Positions 24,615-38,985 of a DNA stretch of 64,000 nt are shown here, piece by piece. Location of the stretch: positions 257,501-321,500 of the forward strand of contig JACDQD010000102.1 of assembly GCA_019843655.1 (NCBI GenBank), read 5' to 3'. Below the pieces are notes generated by a model that saw nothing but the letters and a program-made list of their open reading frames with translations, was not told where the DNA came from and searched no databases. Source of the stretch: Lethocerus indicus (taxonomy: Eukaryota; Arthropoda; Insecta; Hemiptera; Belostomatidae). How positions within the stretch are numbered: position 1 is the first letter of the stretch; each line of letters opens with the position of its first letter. The position numbers were made by a program, and so were the translations under genes.

Positions 24615-27600
24615 TCGTGGTGCTTCTATTTATATCCTCCGGAGCTTTTTCATGAGATTTGGGCAAAGTATCCGAAATTCTGAAACTGAATGTTCAAGCC
24701 ATATGCATGCGAGACGTGTTAATATCCAGTTAATGGTACGTTTGATTATCAAAGTTTTAACAAACACTGGAACTGCTTATCGCAACACTGCTTTATTATT
24801 TATTAACGATAAACAAAAATTATTCTATATTTAGTACTCTGTAATGATATTAAATGAAAATATCCAACTCTAATTTATAAAGTGTAGTGTTACTTCGAGA
24901 GCATTTCAAATAGGAACAACCTTGCAGGAAAAATAAACATTAAAATGATAAATAGTCTCCTTTTGGATATGTTTGAAGCCAATTGATGATTGCCAGGACC
25001 TGATAGGGCTGGAAAAGAAGATAATGTATATAGAAATGTTGTTGTTCTATGATTTATGGTACTTGGTGTTACACAAGTGATTTAGGATATAAAGCCCGAT
25101 TTGAAATGCCTGAATTTTGAGCAACAAGTAGTTGCCGGATTGAATTGAGTCGTCGTCGCTGCTTCAACCGACAAATGATATAACCCCTTCCGATGGATCG
25201 CATCCAAATATTTTCAATACACGCTGACGTTACAGCGAATAAATTCCGTATTGGCACGGTTAGAGTCTGTAGCTGTTGTCGGGCGTTTGTAAAAATTCGT
25301 AGTGATTTCTAGTAGCTACCCATCATCTCAATGGATTGTGTCAGATCATTTTTGGTATGAAACGAGGCTAGGGCAGCCAGATAAACACTAGGGCCGTCGG
25401 TATATCTACTTTGTAGCGTTTGAAACCCGTTTCGCGTACTCTCCGACCGTTGATCGGATAAAAATCTGTAATTAATCAGAGAAGACTCGACCAGACTGCG
25501 ATGTAATTTCTGGAGAATTGAAAGAATCGGGCGGACATGCCTTGGGGGCGTGGGTTCCGGCCGAATAATGCCTCCCTTTCGCGCGCCCCCGGGGCTGCTA
25601 CTCCTCAGCCCAGTCAGAGATTAGGAAAGAAATATCATCTGTCGCTGAAGGTTAGTCGCCCCTGTCGGAGGCAGTCCGGTACCGCCTCGTCAGCTCCAAC
25701 GTGACAATTATGTGAGCCGACCCCGCCGAGGATAGACTGAGGAAGATATAAATGAGGAGAGGGGGAGTGAGGGAGTGAGGAAATATTGGAAGAGGGTAGG
25801 ACTCGGGAGGGAGGGGGGAATGAAGGGAAGTGAGAACGCTGAAATTAGAGGAAGTAGAAGAAAATCTAATTAATATAATTACATCAGTAATTACTTCCGG
25901 GACGGGGTTGTCTCCTATCGTTCTCAGCCTATGGGCGTGATGAACAACATGATCTAGCGCGGAAATTTGACTGTGTACTCAAACCGAGACTAAGCGAACC
26001 GAATCGCATAATTAAATCACGAAATAAGACACAAGAACATGCATTAGTGTTTATATTGACTAAATAAAGTGAAATATAACTCTTAAAAAATATTTAAATC
26101 AAATAGTAATAATAATAGATAGTAGTCAGTGAACTATTTACCGATTATATTATTATCTATTATCAGGACTATAAGAAAAGTTTGTGTGTGTAATCTATAC
26201 CGTTTAACTTCAGTATGTCCTCCTTATTATTTTACGATACGTACTTTTCGTACGATAATTTACAGTTCCCAAATTAATGAGAAATAATTTTATTTTTTAT
26301 TGGCGATAATAAACAATATTCGGTAATCTGTGGTCTTTGAAACATAATGGATTCCGACCAATGTCTAAGAGGGGTTATCACTATTTTAATTTATGTAAGG
26401 AATACTCTCGTTCACTTTGTGAAATCCTCATTCTTATTTATTTTGATTGCCGGTGTTGTGACATTATACTGTAAAGCGGCGTCAAATCGGTCGGAAAACA
26501 GTGCCGAGCCGCCACAGTTGAGCTGTGACTAATAACGGGACGGCGGCGGTTCTCCAAATGGAATAGCCCGATACGGGAGGTTAACGCTATCGATCCCGAC
26601 ACGGGGGCGGGGAGGGGTTGCTTAGCGCCCCCGGTTCAAGCCGTGGGACCCCATAGGCGTCACTCTAGCCACCTCTAGGCCCTCCTAGAGAGGACCGTCC
26701 AGCCGCGAGAACATTCATCGCTTCCCCCCCCCTGGAGTTTCACCCAATTAAACTAATTAAAATAATTTATCAAGGAGTCTCCGATGGTTTAGAAATATCC
26801 TCACCACTCAGTTATTGTCTCTACTTAGGTGTTGTACGAAGCCATCAGTACTATATTCATTACTTTGGCACGTCGGGTGCCAATTAGGCCTGAAGGGTGC
26901 TGGGAGCGCTCCGGGATCCAGAATAGAAGCTTCAAGTCCGGGTGTATAACTCAGAAATTCATATGGCGTTTACTTTCCTAAAGAAGAAAAAAGAAAATAC
27001 CTAATAAAGTGAGTAATGTGACATCTGTCATCAGAAACTCCGACGCAATAAAAGTTATACTGACATTTACCACCGAAGGTAGCTGATACGGCCTAGCTCA
27101 GAACTAAATAGGAGGGGGGGATACAGTATACTCCGGGAGTCATGATAGTACAAACATAAGCCTCGAATTAGTTTAATTAAGTTAAACACTCCGGACGGGG
27201 AATAAGCAATGAATCTTCTCGAGGCCCGACACGGCGGAGGCGGGCCGATTGATCCGGCCCGAGATCAAATAGGAAGAAAATCGCAGGAGTGATGATATAA
27301 TTAAACTCGTATTACTCGAATTCGGTGAATGGTGTGAGCGTGGTGGCGGGGGTGGGTGGGTGTTGATTACTGCTGAGAGCGAGATGTGGAGGGAGGCCCC
27401 CTCCAGAAACACATGCAATTCTTACGCCCGGGAGGTTTTCAATTAAAGACCGGTTGCCGAGGCACTTTCAACCCGGCGGCCAATTTCCCGGAGCCTCCCC
27501 AACCCGAATCTCCCGTTGATCACGTCCGATCCTCCTTTAATCCCGCATCGGACGCAGGGGAATCGGTTGAAAGTTATCCAATAAGGAACTGAAATAAGTC

Positions 27601-30600
27601 ACCGCTAGGAATAATAAACCCATAACCGTTTCTGACGTCGTAAGCAATTTTATTTTATACAGTGCCATTATAAGTAAGTAACATTATGTAATAAAAGGAT
27701 AACCATTACTATTTTATTGAACCTCCTTCAGTGTTTCGAATATTCGAATATCAGAATTTTGAGACCTTTGAGGAAGCTTCGTTATCCGCCTAAGGAGGTA
27801 CCCCTCCACAGAAATCTTTAGTAAAAGGCAACAAATTTAGAAAAAACAATCAGACTTGTTTTTCTGTCTCGACTGTTCCTGTACCGATAGCCGATGATAG
27901 AGTCATTTAATTATTGCATTTAATCAATAACAGGCGGTCGGATAAAATTCCAAATCGAGCACAGTTTCGGAAATGGATAAAGACGCGGCTTATCAACGCG
28001 GCGTGGACGAGTCCCATTTTGACGCCGTCCGCGGCTTGTAAAGGAACATTGAAAAGAAGTACGAAATGTTTTCAGATACCAGGGAAGTTGCGAATGTCGA
28101 GATAATAAATCCCAATTTTCTCCCAATTATTTTTTCTAAACGTTTTACCAGAATTCGAACAAGCGGTGTAAGAACAGAGACATCAAATATGTCTCACCGA
28201 CAACGCCGTGTCTCAAGCTAATTTCTGAAAACATTTGGTTTTATACCAGCGCAGGAAGCGTTAATTGTGACACGGGGCCTTCTCACTTTGTTGTAGAAAC
28301 ACACGGTTGTGGAACGAGAGTTCCTTGCTAACGACATCTGGGCCGAAAGGAAAGGAGATTTCAATTAAAACCTAGTAAGTGAAGTCCTCTCCCCCTTCCC
28401 GCCCTCCCACAACCAACAACACTTTGACAAACTTCACCAAATTGTCGTCTAATTGAAGGATTCGCCCCGCTCTGCCTACAGAATAAGCGAATCACAGCCG
28501 GAGAATCGTTTACACGACCCAATCGCCTACAACCCCCTCCACCCACCAACAAACAACGGGACGTCTGGGGCTTAGCGTACACCCTGGATTGTGCTTAAAA
28601 TTGATTAAAATCGGCCGTTTTCTGCGACTGAAGTCAATTTGAAAAGCCCCCAGTATAATTATCAGAGTTTAGACACCCCTCGTGCGTTCTTCTGACGGCT
28701 TCTCTTAATCATCAGTAGCACCTCCTCCGACACTTCTCTAGCTGAACACTTAGTAATTATTTATACGTAGCCATATTATCAATTAATGGAAGGCATCTCT
28801 TTAGGAATTCCGGACGATTCAAAATATGGAAGCCACCAGGCCCCCCAATTAGAGAAGGAGTTGAATTATGTTTTATTATTTTTCATCCCCACTGGCGTAT
28901 CTTATCTAAAGCTAGGTCGATTAAATCGGAAATTAAAGGGAAATTTACAGAGACGTTTCTTCAATCAATCTAATTCTAGACACTATCCCAGCATCTGATG
29001 TACTGATATTGCTGTAACATTTTTATGCAGTTATTAACTTATATCTGCCTACGTATATAAAAGAATTAAGTTCCTTAAGGGACAACAAATTTATAGAAGA
29101 TACGCTGTACTTATAAAGTGTTGCAGTAGGTCATGGTCCGCCGTATATTTTTTATCGATTTCCATTCTGGATATGCTGTTCTTGTTTCATGTACGGTCTC
29201 TAGCTATACCCTTCCTCCACAGGCAATAAACCTATAATTATTTTACAAAAATACCGCAAAAATGGCAATTTATGCGATTCTCCTCGTGGGAAGTGTACGG
29301 CAGAATTTTAAATGTAAACGTATACGTGGCATAAATAACGGCTGTGTCATCTGGGCCAAGTCGCGTGTTCGTTTATGTATCTGGAGCGACCGTCCGAAAC
29401 CAGGTTAGTCTTCATTTCCAAACGAGTCCAAGGATGTCTCATTCTTTTCCTGAGGATGCGGTTCGTGAGCGGTAAATATTTATCGAGTCTTTCAAAGTTC
29501 CAATAAGTCGTAATGTCTGCTAACTTTAAAATGCCATCTTCTTCCTATTGGACAGTGTGTTCGTTTCAAGGTATTAGGTATAGATATAATATTGCTTTAT
29601 GTATAATTTAGAGTCCGGCCTCATCACTTTGATTATCATTCTCTCCTGATTCGTATCCGTTTCTTTGATTCGAGTTAGCATCAGCGGTGGAACAGGATTT
29701 ATCCAGGCTAACAACCCTATTGAGTTTGGTGCATACCCCTACTGAAAGTGGTGTTTCATTATCGCATTCATTTTGTGTAGGGCGAGGGTTCGGCTCTCAG
29801 AGCTTCAACGGTACATTTTCTGAAAACCGATCTGTAATTCAATACGCTGTAGGATAATCCCTATGGATCTCACCCCGACGAGAGCTCGCCGCTCGTTTGG
29901 ATTAACATTGCTGAAAAGAACCATGAAATACGCACACTTGGATGTACTGCGGTATTGTCTTTCTAGGCCGAAGGAAGGGCTAACACATTATTCTAAGCGA
30001 CGTTGAGCTGGGCGGTCTAAAAACGTATTCCCCCTATTATTCGGGATAACTGAGGGTCCTGCGCTTGAAGTTCCTTCAAGTGGAACTAGGAGGGGGTTCT
30101 GAGCAGCTGAAATGAATACATGTCGATTGCATACATCTAATCCATAAGACTCAGTTCTACAAATAAAAACAACAGTTAGAGTTGTATTTTTTCTAATTCT
30201 AGGTGTCATGTCTCACGCGATTACCTTAATTAAATAATTTATTACCGAACGCCTGTACTAATTTTCGTTTCGGAATCGAATTATCCGTTTAGTTTTCAAC
30301 ACACAGCTATGAAGCGGGATCGGTCGTAGAACGGTAGTATGCTGGAACTGAATGTACAGAGATGTATAAATTAACCGGCGCTATTGGTCTGGCGGTTGTG
30401 AACCTCGTTCGACATGCTGTCACTGTGACTGCCGACACGACCCACTCTGGTCGCCGTTTGCCCGAGAGGGGCGTCCGCCTCCCGTTGCCCGCCCCGATCA
30501 CCAGGCCTATGTACACTCTGGCTTTTATTTCCCCTCGCCTGTCCGACACGCTCCTCCGTATCCTATTACACCGTTAATTCCATTTTCGGCAGCGTTCAAT

Positions 30601-32010
30601 CAGTCAAATGGCGATGGCTCGTCTTACTGTCAATTCGTTTCGTCGCCTCTCTCCAATATTATATACGCCAATATTTTCCCCCTACCGAGTCGTGTTTACA
30701 TACACAAGAAGTTTTTCCTTATCTCATTATTATATATAGCACTTCTAGAACCAATGTACGTTTTTTATACGCGGACGAAATTACGTATATCGGCTGCTTA
30801 TGATACTCTAGTGAGTGTTATTGATAAATCACTCTAGTTAAGGTTGTCGGGAAATAGAAAATGGTCTAGGCCAGTACCAGATAAGCGTATCAAGACGGAA
30901 AATAGCACCAGTTGTACCATATATTAGTCTTTTTTATGTATTTTATTACCATAAAAGTACGTACATCTTTTCAGTATTATACAGTTCATTATAGGCCGCA
31001 CTCAATTATTACTGACATATTCAGTGGTTTTATGGTACTGGTCAATAATTTTAAACTATCTATGTGTTATTACTTTTAATACACAAAGACATTTAATATT
31101 TATTTATTTCCTTATGCCGGAATTACAGTCCGATATTACAGCTCATAAATCTCTATGACATCTAGAGTAAAATAAAAGGGCACCACTATTTGTAAGGTGT
31201 AAACGAATAATTTACTACCGGTCATCGAATAACCGTGAAGACGATTTCGCTTCAATAATTTGCATAGGCGATTTTGTACCTGCAATCGCAGAATGGGATC
31301 AGACAAAGAGACTACGAATAAAACCCTGGCCATTACCCGGGACACGAATGTTTCGTGCCAAAATTTATATGAAAATCCCTTGTTAATGGCCCTTTGCATG
31401 AAAAACTTCAGTCGTGTCTTTCCCCGAGCCATTGGCGGAATAGGATTTCTGGCACTCCACAAAAAGATATTGTGAATCCCATATTTCTTCATTCTTCTGT
31501 ACCTTCGTGCCAATTGCACATTTTTGTATTTTATTAGAAAACACGCGACGGATTTAATTTAGTTACTGTGATAATATATTATAAATTATTTGTAAATAAT
31601 TTGTTTTCTATATTTATGAATTTATATCCTCACACACCGAAAGAATAGTACGGGACTAACAATTAAAGCCAAAAGGATACTAGGCATCTGCGGGCGACAC
31701 TTATGATTTTATATTAAATACAAAATGCAACTAAAAACGGTTAGAAACCGAAAGCGTTATGGTGAATACTGCAATGTGGTCTCGTCCCTTGTATAGCGTT
31801 TTCTGCCCACTGAACGCTCTAATTCCAAATTAGCTGCGGGCTGCGTGCGAAGGTTAATAGAACCAGTCCCCGGTACGCGCCCGCTTCGACATTTTTCCTT
31901 AATTTTATTGCAATAAGTGCAGTACAATTCGGTTTGCGAGTACCGAACTCGCCCGATTAAGGGTTTCACCGCCTTCCGTGTAAGGTGCAGACTGCGATAG
32001 CCACAATCAC
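24612..32010. other. Gene-free mosaic DNA
   Basis: AT-rich DNA with GC islands at about 25480-25740, 26520-26720, 27190-27590, 28370-28570, 30370-30550 and 31780-31900. Short frames only. The 127-codon minus-strand frame at 31136-31519 is basic and hydrophobic but unlike any family I know. A polypurine tract is listed separately. Nothing else recognised. Confidence 0.5.
25741..25865 (+). repeat. Polypurine tract
   Basis: About 125 bases almost free of pyrimidines, made of GAGGA, GGGAGTGAG and GAAG-like units without strict periodicity. It follows a GC island. Such tracts can form triplexes and often mutate quickly. Confidence 0.65.
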
Positions 32011-32281
32011 AAAGGGAGAGAGAGAGGGGGGGGGGGAGAGAGAGAGAGTGAGAGCGGGGGAGAGTGCATCTGTTGTAGGGGACGAATGCAAGAGAGACAG
32101 AGTTAGCGCGAGGACGAGAGGCAGTGGCAGGGGTGGGTGGGAAGGGAGGGGTGCCGACAGGACGCCATGTTTGCTCCCGTTTCCAACAATCGATAGTGTA
32201 GTGAGAGCGAGGGAGCGAGAGAGGGTGAGTGAGGGAGAGGGAGAGGAAGAGAGAGAGAGCGAGAAAGAGAGTGAGTGAGGG
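32011..32281 (+). repeat. GA-rich polypurine region with G11 run
   Basis: About 270 bases of mainly purine sequence: GA repeats with a G11 run at 32026-32036, a G-rich middle (32126-32150) and an imperfect GA/GTGA array at 32204-32280. The long minus-strand frame across it (31757-32344, 195 codons) is a Leu/Ser/Pro low-complexity translation of CT repeats and is not a gene call. Confidence 0.75.
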
Positions 32282-32800
32282 CCCGCGATGGGTCCGGAGC
32301 GAGTAGGACAGTGATATTGCGTCGGTTTGGTAGAGTGGGGTCACAACTAACTCCCCTACCGCTCAACTACTTGGGTCAATTTCAATTTAATGTGTAATTG
32401 TTTCCCGAGAATAATTGTCATTCTGGAAATTCAAATATCTTCAAATAACTTTCGCGTTACTAGCTCTCGAAGACATATAGACACGAGATCTAAAAGCACA
32501 AGAATAGGTAGAACTCGAAGTAAATACTGTGGGAGCGATTATAAAAAAATATTGTTTCAAGATGTACGAAGGTCTTATGAATGTGTTTTCAATTATTGAC
32601 TCAATTGTTCCAGGAGATTCTATCTGACTTTGTCCTGACATATAATGCTCTATTGGAACGCATTACACTATATATAATATATAAAACACAATAATTAATT
32701 AGTGTATTAATTAATGTATAACTCCGTAAAATGATCTCCGTCTGGTATTTTTTGCAGTGTTTATTTATTCGTATGAGCATGTATTTAATCTCAAACCATG

Positions 32801-32838
32801 CCACCTAATGATATCCAGATATCCACCTGATGATATCC
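32801..32838 (+). repeat. Two 16 bp direct repeats at 22 bp spacing
   Basis: CCACCTAATGATATCC (32801-32816) and CCACCTGATGATATCC (32823-32838) match at 15 of 16 positions. The 22 bp offset is about two helical turns, a spacing common for paired protein-binding sites. No gene is adjacent. Confidence 0.6.
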
Positions 32839-34373
32839 TCCTAATCCAGTTTATGCATGAGAGAAATTAAAACGGTAGTAAATTAATATAGGAAAATTTA
32901 CGAATACTGAAACCAACATAATATTATACCAAGTATAATTTAACCAATAATATGTAATGAAAGAAATATTAATAAAACAATCAGACGCTTAATATAAACG
33001 GTCTTATGAATTCCTTATTGTTACTGCAAAAATCTTTCCGGTTCAGGGTATAGTATAGTATCATAACTGATAGTAATATTACTTCTCGTATGATGACACA
33101 TTTATCATCCCGGGCATGCAAAGTTTGTTCGTTATGTCTCTGACAGGTTATATAACTGTCGAGGTGGCGATAAGAGATATTGAGAGTATGTTTTGATACT
33201 GACGCCGGTGTAAGTATTCATTGAATGTTGTAGCATGTTGTATTATGAAGAGCAGTGGACAGATTTGGGTCAGCTCCCACCCACTCGTACCTAAGTTATA
33301 TAACGTACTATCCATTGGAACGCAATAGGCTAACAACCATATGCAGGCAATTATCTCAGTCGTAATTGATTCTTGTATAGCCCTATTGTATGTGTTTATT
33401 ATGAGTGGAATTTGATATGGTACATTTGGTATTACATAATAATTTCGATACTGAAATTCTACAGCTTGAAAATCTTCTAATTTGTTTCTTTGTCCACGAC
33501 GATTTTGGTATATCTAATAATTACGAAAAATAAAATGCTCCTCGAAATTTTGGGTTACCATAATTCTTGTGAGTTTCTGTCTCCGCTTTCTGAAATATGT
33601 TTAAATAGAAGAATATGTCAGTCTAGAAGAGATGCCAGAGATTATAACTTTCAATATAAATTACTGACCCGAATGACTCGCTTGTGTGCCCATGGGTTAA
33701 AATGCTTTGTAACCATTTCCAATAGATTACCGAGAGAACAGAGAGAGGTAATAACTGACCATGATGAATTCTGTCAGCGCATTCACTGCGATGAGCGGAA
33801 GCACCAAAGTATCAACGGAGGGAACGCGAGTCGCAAATGAATCCGACTGACGTTGACGAGTGGCCAAAATAAAAGAACATTTATTTTGTTCTACGGTAAA
33901 CGTGTGAAAAAATATTGGTAGAACACGACAGGTCGTTGCCGGCATTTGGCAATAGCGCTTAACTCTGGCCCCGACTTAAACGAAACCTACAGTTCCAATT
34001 CTTTTCTTTCGGAATAATTCCAAATTTCTGTACGGTTTTACACGCCGACACTGTAAATTTTTAATCGGTCGCCGCAACAATTTATGCAAATTTCACTCCG
34101 GTTTAAATACAGTCTGGAGAAAGGTTGAAAATTCAGGGGCCACGCTAAGCACCGGCTCGCCGCTGCATATTATCGGTGGGAGGGGCTGACCGCGAATTAC
34201 CGGCTGAAATTTTTCAACGCACGAGAATTTTTAAATAGTTAATTAAGCCGAGAAGGAGGCCGAATATCGTGGACCGATCTTTATTTTCTTTTTTTACTTT
34301 TCAGTTTCCATTTAAATTTGCGAGCGACATAAGCACAGGACGGCATACTAATTTTGAATCTGCGAGCTGACTG

Positions 34374-34400
34374 AATTAATTAATAATTTAATTAATAATG
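34374..34400. other. AT-rich near-palindrome with clustered TTAATTAA/TAAT sites
   Basis: Repeated AATTAATT and TTAATTAATAAT strings give several homeodomain-type core sites (TAAT/ATTA) on both strands within 27 bases. Similar AT clusters occur elsewhere in the window, so this may only reflect composition. Confidence 0.35.
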
Positions 34401-34999
34401 TACCAAGCAGTAGGTGGCTCTAGTAGTTGAAATTGCTATCCATAATATAATTTGCATGAGCGGATTAGCCATATCCCTTTTTGAATGTTCGATATGCCTT
34501 TTGGATAAATCATCGGACGTTACAGAAGAAGCCAGTATTAGCTGATTTGATACAGTCCTAAACAGGCTACAGGAGACGAGTTCTTATCCGAATGAACGAT
34601 TTTCGTAGGCCATAGCGGGCTATTCTCGCGCTGAATATTCAACAGTGGAATAGGCCGACATTCGGCGGGGTAACAACAAAAATCACTTTACTTCCTCCCC
34701 TCGCCCTGCACCGCTCCCGGCCTGAATGCATTTTAAATCACGGTAGTTGCAACCTCAATAATATAAGAGAGGGAAGGGGCGCCCGTCGTAGAAAATGTCC
34801 AATATGGACGAAAATTGGATTTCCTGGGGGCCAGGGGCGAATGGGAGGGAGGGAAGGAGTTGGGGGCGGTAAATTCGGCGTAAGGGTTTGAATAGCATAT
34901 GTCAGGAAAATACACGAAGGGCCGGGGACCCCGCAAGGAGGAGGCTACTAATGGCCACTTGTGTTTCTGTCAGTCCCGTATTTGTTTAGGACTTTTTAT

Positions 35000-35027
35000 A
35001 AAAAAAAAAAGAAAAAAAAAGAAAAAA
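35000..35027 (+). repeat. A-rich tract
   Basis: Runs of 11, 9 and 6 A separated by single G, 28 bases in all. It could be an old retroposon tail, but no SINE or LINE body was recognised upstream. Confidence 0.8.
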
Positions 35028-35690
35028 TGTCCCCGCGCGTCCGATTTGTCATTTTCCGATCCCTTCGGAAATAAATAACGTGGCGGTTGCAGTCCGAGCC
35101 CACCAACCGTTCCCGTTGTTTACTCTGGCTGTGGACCACTCTTCCTATTCCCTAATCCTGATTTATCGCCGGACTGGTGAACGCGAATGAATCGCAATTA
35201 CTCAGAGCTTATTAATGATTTTTTTTTAAAATCGTAATATCTATGTATTTATTAAATCATGATAAGGGCTAATATACAAGGGTAGTGAGCAGTTTGAACA
35301 TCGAGGGTCAATTTTTCTAAACTATTTCTTGTAGTATATAATATGCAATGAGGACGCCCGTGATGAATATACGGAGGTTCGGTTTCATACATGAGTCCCT
35401 GTCCCCCATCGAGTCTTACCCAATCCCGGATTGAAGATTGCGGGCTGAATAATTGAAGGGGCCCCTGCAGACTTCTCTCATCGCCCTCTTACGTCCTCCG
35501 TCTGCAATTACTTTGTAGTCCATCGATCAGCGTTTCGTTCATAGTGTGCAACGGGAGATCTAGGCCCCCCGCCCGGTTTAAATATGGTCGTGATCAGCGT
35601 TGAAAGAAATTTTCTTTTAAACCGGACGAAATGTCCTGCTGATTTATTGGTTAGTTTTTCAGTTTCATTATGTTGACAGTAATACCAGAA

Positions 35691-35710
35691 GCCAGATTTA
35701 GCCAGATTTA
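35691..35710 (+). repeat. Perfect 10 bp tandem duplication
   Basis: GCCAGATTTA is repeated twice with no gap. Probably a small slippage event. Confidence 0.8.
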
Positions 35711-36190
35711 AAGTATAGCTCTACTCTGGGTGTATATATATATAAGGTCCTCCAGACAATGCGTTTGTCCTGTACCCGGGCTTAGTGCCGCAAACCGATA
35801 AGCCCCTCCAGGGCGCCCATTTATATTTTAGATTTCTCCCCGGGTGGGCCAGTCTAGTGGGCCGGCGCTCACTTTCCCAACTAGCTTCCTCCCTTTAAGT
35901 CCAACTTAGTTCCGATTTAATTAGCATAGTTTCGCCCATAGTTACGCTGGGGGTTAACTGCGACCGACGGTTATGTCCCCCGTCCCCCGCCCGCCGCATT
36001 TCCGGTTCCCGGAATATAGCTTTTATTCTGTCTTCAGTATACCCCGAGGCATCGCATTGTTCGCGCTCTCAAGTCCGAGGTTTCCATTGGCAAAGTGCCG
36101 CGAATATAAGTTGAAATGACCGCTGAATTCTAAGAACAATAAGCGTAACGGATATAGATCCCAGACATTTTAGAATAATGAAAAATATCA

Positions 36191-36211
36191 ATTGTTATAG
36201 AATATAACAAT
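36191..36211. other. Perfect 9 bp hairpin
   Basis: ATTGTTATA, a GAA loop, then TATAACAAT. It is AT-rich, with no T-tract or gene beside it, so no terminator or RNA role is claimed. Confidence 0.6.
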
Positions 36212-38985
36212 ATCAACCGAGAATATTTATTGTTCAGGGTTCTGAATACGAATTTTCATTACCGGCGGGTAGAAATTGTATTTATTTTCGAGTGAGCTTA
36301 ATACACTATGTTTCCGTCGTAACAGTATGGGCCACCTTTTATTTAGCACCGAATAGTAACACAGAAGTTGCGTCGATATTATTTGCAGCATTGTACTTCC
36401 TCTTGACCCGAATAAGGACCTCTTGATTGTAAAAAAAATTATCATCATCGTTTCTCTCCGAAGCGTACTATTATCGGTATGATTTATTCGCATTTAGCGT
36501 GTTCCATCCTCGATAATTTCCCCTGCCCCACTCCGGCCCGCCCTCCCCTCAATTTTGCGTCGGTAATGAATTGTGGAAACACGGAAATTTACAATATTTT
36601 TTTCCTCCAGATTGTCGCGAAACGTCCGTCGAAACGAACGAATAAATATAAGCCGCCCCCACGACCGCTCGGGCCGTTTGTCTCGGCTTGTAAGTAAATA
36701 AGGGTGATCGGAGGGGCGGAAACCGGAGCCGCTTTCAGCCAGGGAGAAGGGAGACATATACCGCGTCTCGTATAATTCGTACATCGAAAACAGGCCGACC
36801 TAGCGGGAGCAATTTACACCGTCGGTAATTGATATAAGTTACGGGGCGGAAACTGAGCACAGCCCCAGGGAGGCGTCCAACTACGCAGATTTGAGAGCCG
36901 TACATATATCCACCGCCGAGCCTCGCTCCATCTCCATCCTACACTTCGGCATTAACCCCATTATCTCAGCCGGTAATATCTCAGACCCGCACAGCTTGTT
37001 GGGTTGCGGGAGGGGGGGGATATTTTTCAGTATCATTATATGGAATCGGAGTTTGCGGTACGACATGGCGAATTTTGGAACAACCGATATTGCCAATTAA
37101 AATAAAATGTACGATATCTACTATTCGATAGTAGTGTTTCTCCAGTTAGTCAGACATCTATTACTATGAGGAGCTAGATTTTTCATCGAACCGAGTGGAG
37201 TGTTATACAATCCCCGTGGAATCCCAAACAGATAACAACAGAATTTCGGTATATTCACTTCCTAATCGCAGTTCGGACGGCCTCCTTGGCGATCTCATAA
37301 GTATAATTTACAAGCGTACAAATGGGACATGGGCCCGTGTACCGCAAAGGCGTTGGAAAATTTCCAGGCAATTAAGACGGGTTCACCGCTTAATATTTAA
37401 CGCCGGATTAGAGCTTCAAATGAAAACCGACTCAAAACAGGGTAAGTGAGGGGGGATTAAATACAGTACCGACATCGGTGCAATCGTGTAAAGGGAGGGG
37501 TAGGATAACGCGTTACGGGAACGTTTCCAACGGGATTACATTAGCCGGTAATTGTAGAGGGCGGCCCCAAATTAGGATCCCCCGGTGCGGGGCCCCCCGC
37601 ATAAAACTGAAATTAGCGTGGGCGGGGAGTACGAGTAACGAGGAAGTCCGCGTTTCTGGGTTTAGCGCTTAAACATCCCGCGAGATAAGCGCGACCGAAC
37701 CCCCAATGCGGCGTTTAGAACAAAGTCGACTGGCACTGCACTTCCGCGTTCCCGTACCCGGGTTATTATTCACGGCTTCATTGGCTCCAGGTTAACATTT
37801 CCCTTGGATGCGGCATTATATTAGGTTACATGAAGACTGGCCAAGCGAAACTGGGAATTCGGAACTGTGGCGACATGAAATTGAAGTTAGAAAGTATGGG
37901 TATATCGAAGATTTTTCAATTAACATATTTGCCTAAGTGTGTTCATGTATCGTTTAAGATTATGATTGAGAAGAATCGCCAGTATAATAATATACATTCT
38001 TTATGTTTCTGTAACGAAATGAAGATATTATTTCATTTTCCTCCCCCCCCCTCCCTTCCGTATGTTTGTGCAAGGAGTTATATTTCTTTTCCCGAAAGTG
38101 TCCCAAATATAATCGTACTCGGTCAGAAAGATATTGGGCCAAAGAAAATACAGGAGCCGCATCATGTTTATGATTACGTTATAAGCTCGAAATAAGCTCG
38201 GGGTCGGATTCGGATGAAATTGAAGCCAACTCGAGTGGATAAGCAATAAAAGCCGAAGTGGGGCGGGAGGAGTCGCGGGGGGCGGGGGCAATAAAACGGG
38301 AGGACACGCGCCGATATTAAATATAACGTTTAACCTCGAATATCGAACTTCAGGGTTCGGGACGCTGCCTCGACGTTTCGGGCACGTTTCCCTCCGCGGG
38401 CCCATAAACGTCCCTCCGAACCGGTAATCATTTTGGAATTAAATCATTTTGGAGCCGGTCCAAGAAGCAAATTGCTGGTATATAAAATTGAAAATGATAA
38501 GTCCAATTGAATCATGACAGATCTCCTCTCGGTAGTACCTACTTATATTTCTGCCAACGTGAATTCGGAACTACAGTGCCATCATCGTTTTGCTGTTGAT
38601 GAAAATTGACTGTTGGCGTTATGAAACCAATGCCTCGGTATCGTCCTCGAAATAATTCTAAAAATTCCATATTAACACGAAAACACTCGAACCAACCGTG
38701 ACTATCGGTATGGAATCGGTGAATCACAGTGAACAACCCCAACACGACAACAAGCTAATTACCCGAGAAGCCCCTCTGGCCAAACGAACGACGTACGTTA
38801 TGGAGGAGGGTGGCTGACCCTAATAAATAGCTAGGAGAGCCTCGTAACAATTTACTGTGTTCTATGAGTAACTTCTAAACTTGACCCGATAGTTTAAGTA
38901 TTACTATTATTATTTACTAGTATTATTTAGAGTGTTGCTTACTACAGGTCGTATAACAGTCCTCAGTGCCTCAAGTCAAACTTTG

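Noticed and set aside
5585..28900. ACTGGCGTAT repeated at about 5590, 5668 and 28889
   Set aside because: The match stops at about 10 bases and the flanks do not align.
31757..32344. 195-codon minus-strand open frame, the longest in the window
   Set aside because: It crosses a GA/CT-rich tract and translates to Leu/Ser/Pro low-complexity sequence, with an opposite-strand frame also open. It is explained by repeat composition.
37195..37449. 84-codon frame ending at a good donor (GTAAGTGAG at 37442)
   Set aside because: No convincing acceptor upstream, GTG start and no family resemblance.
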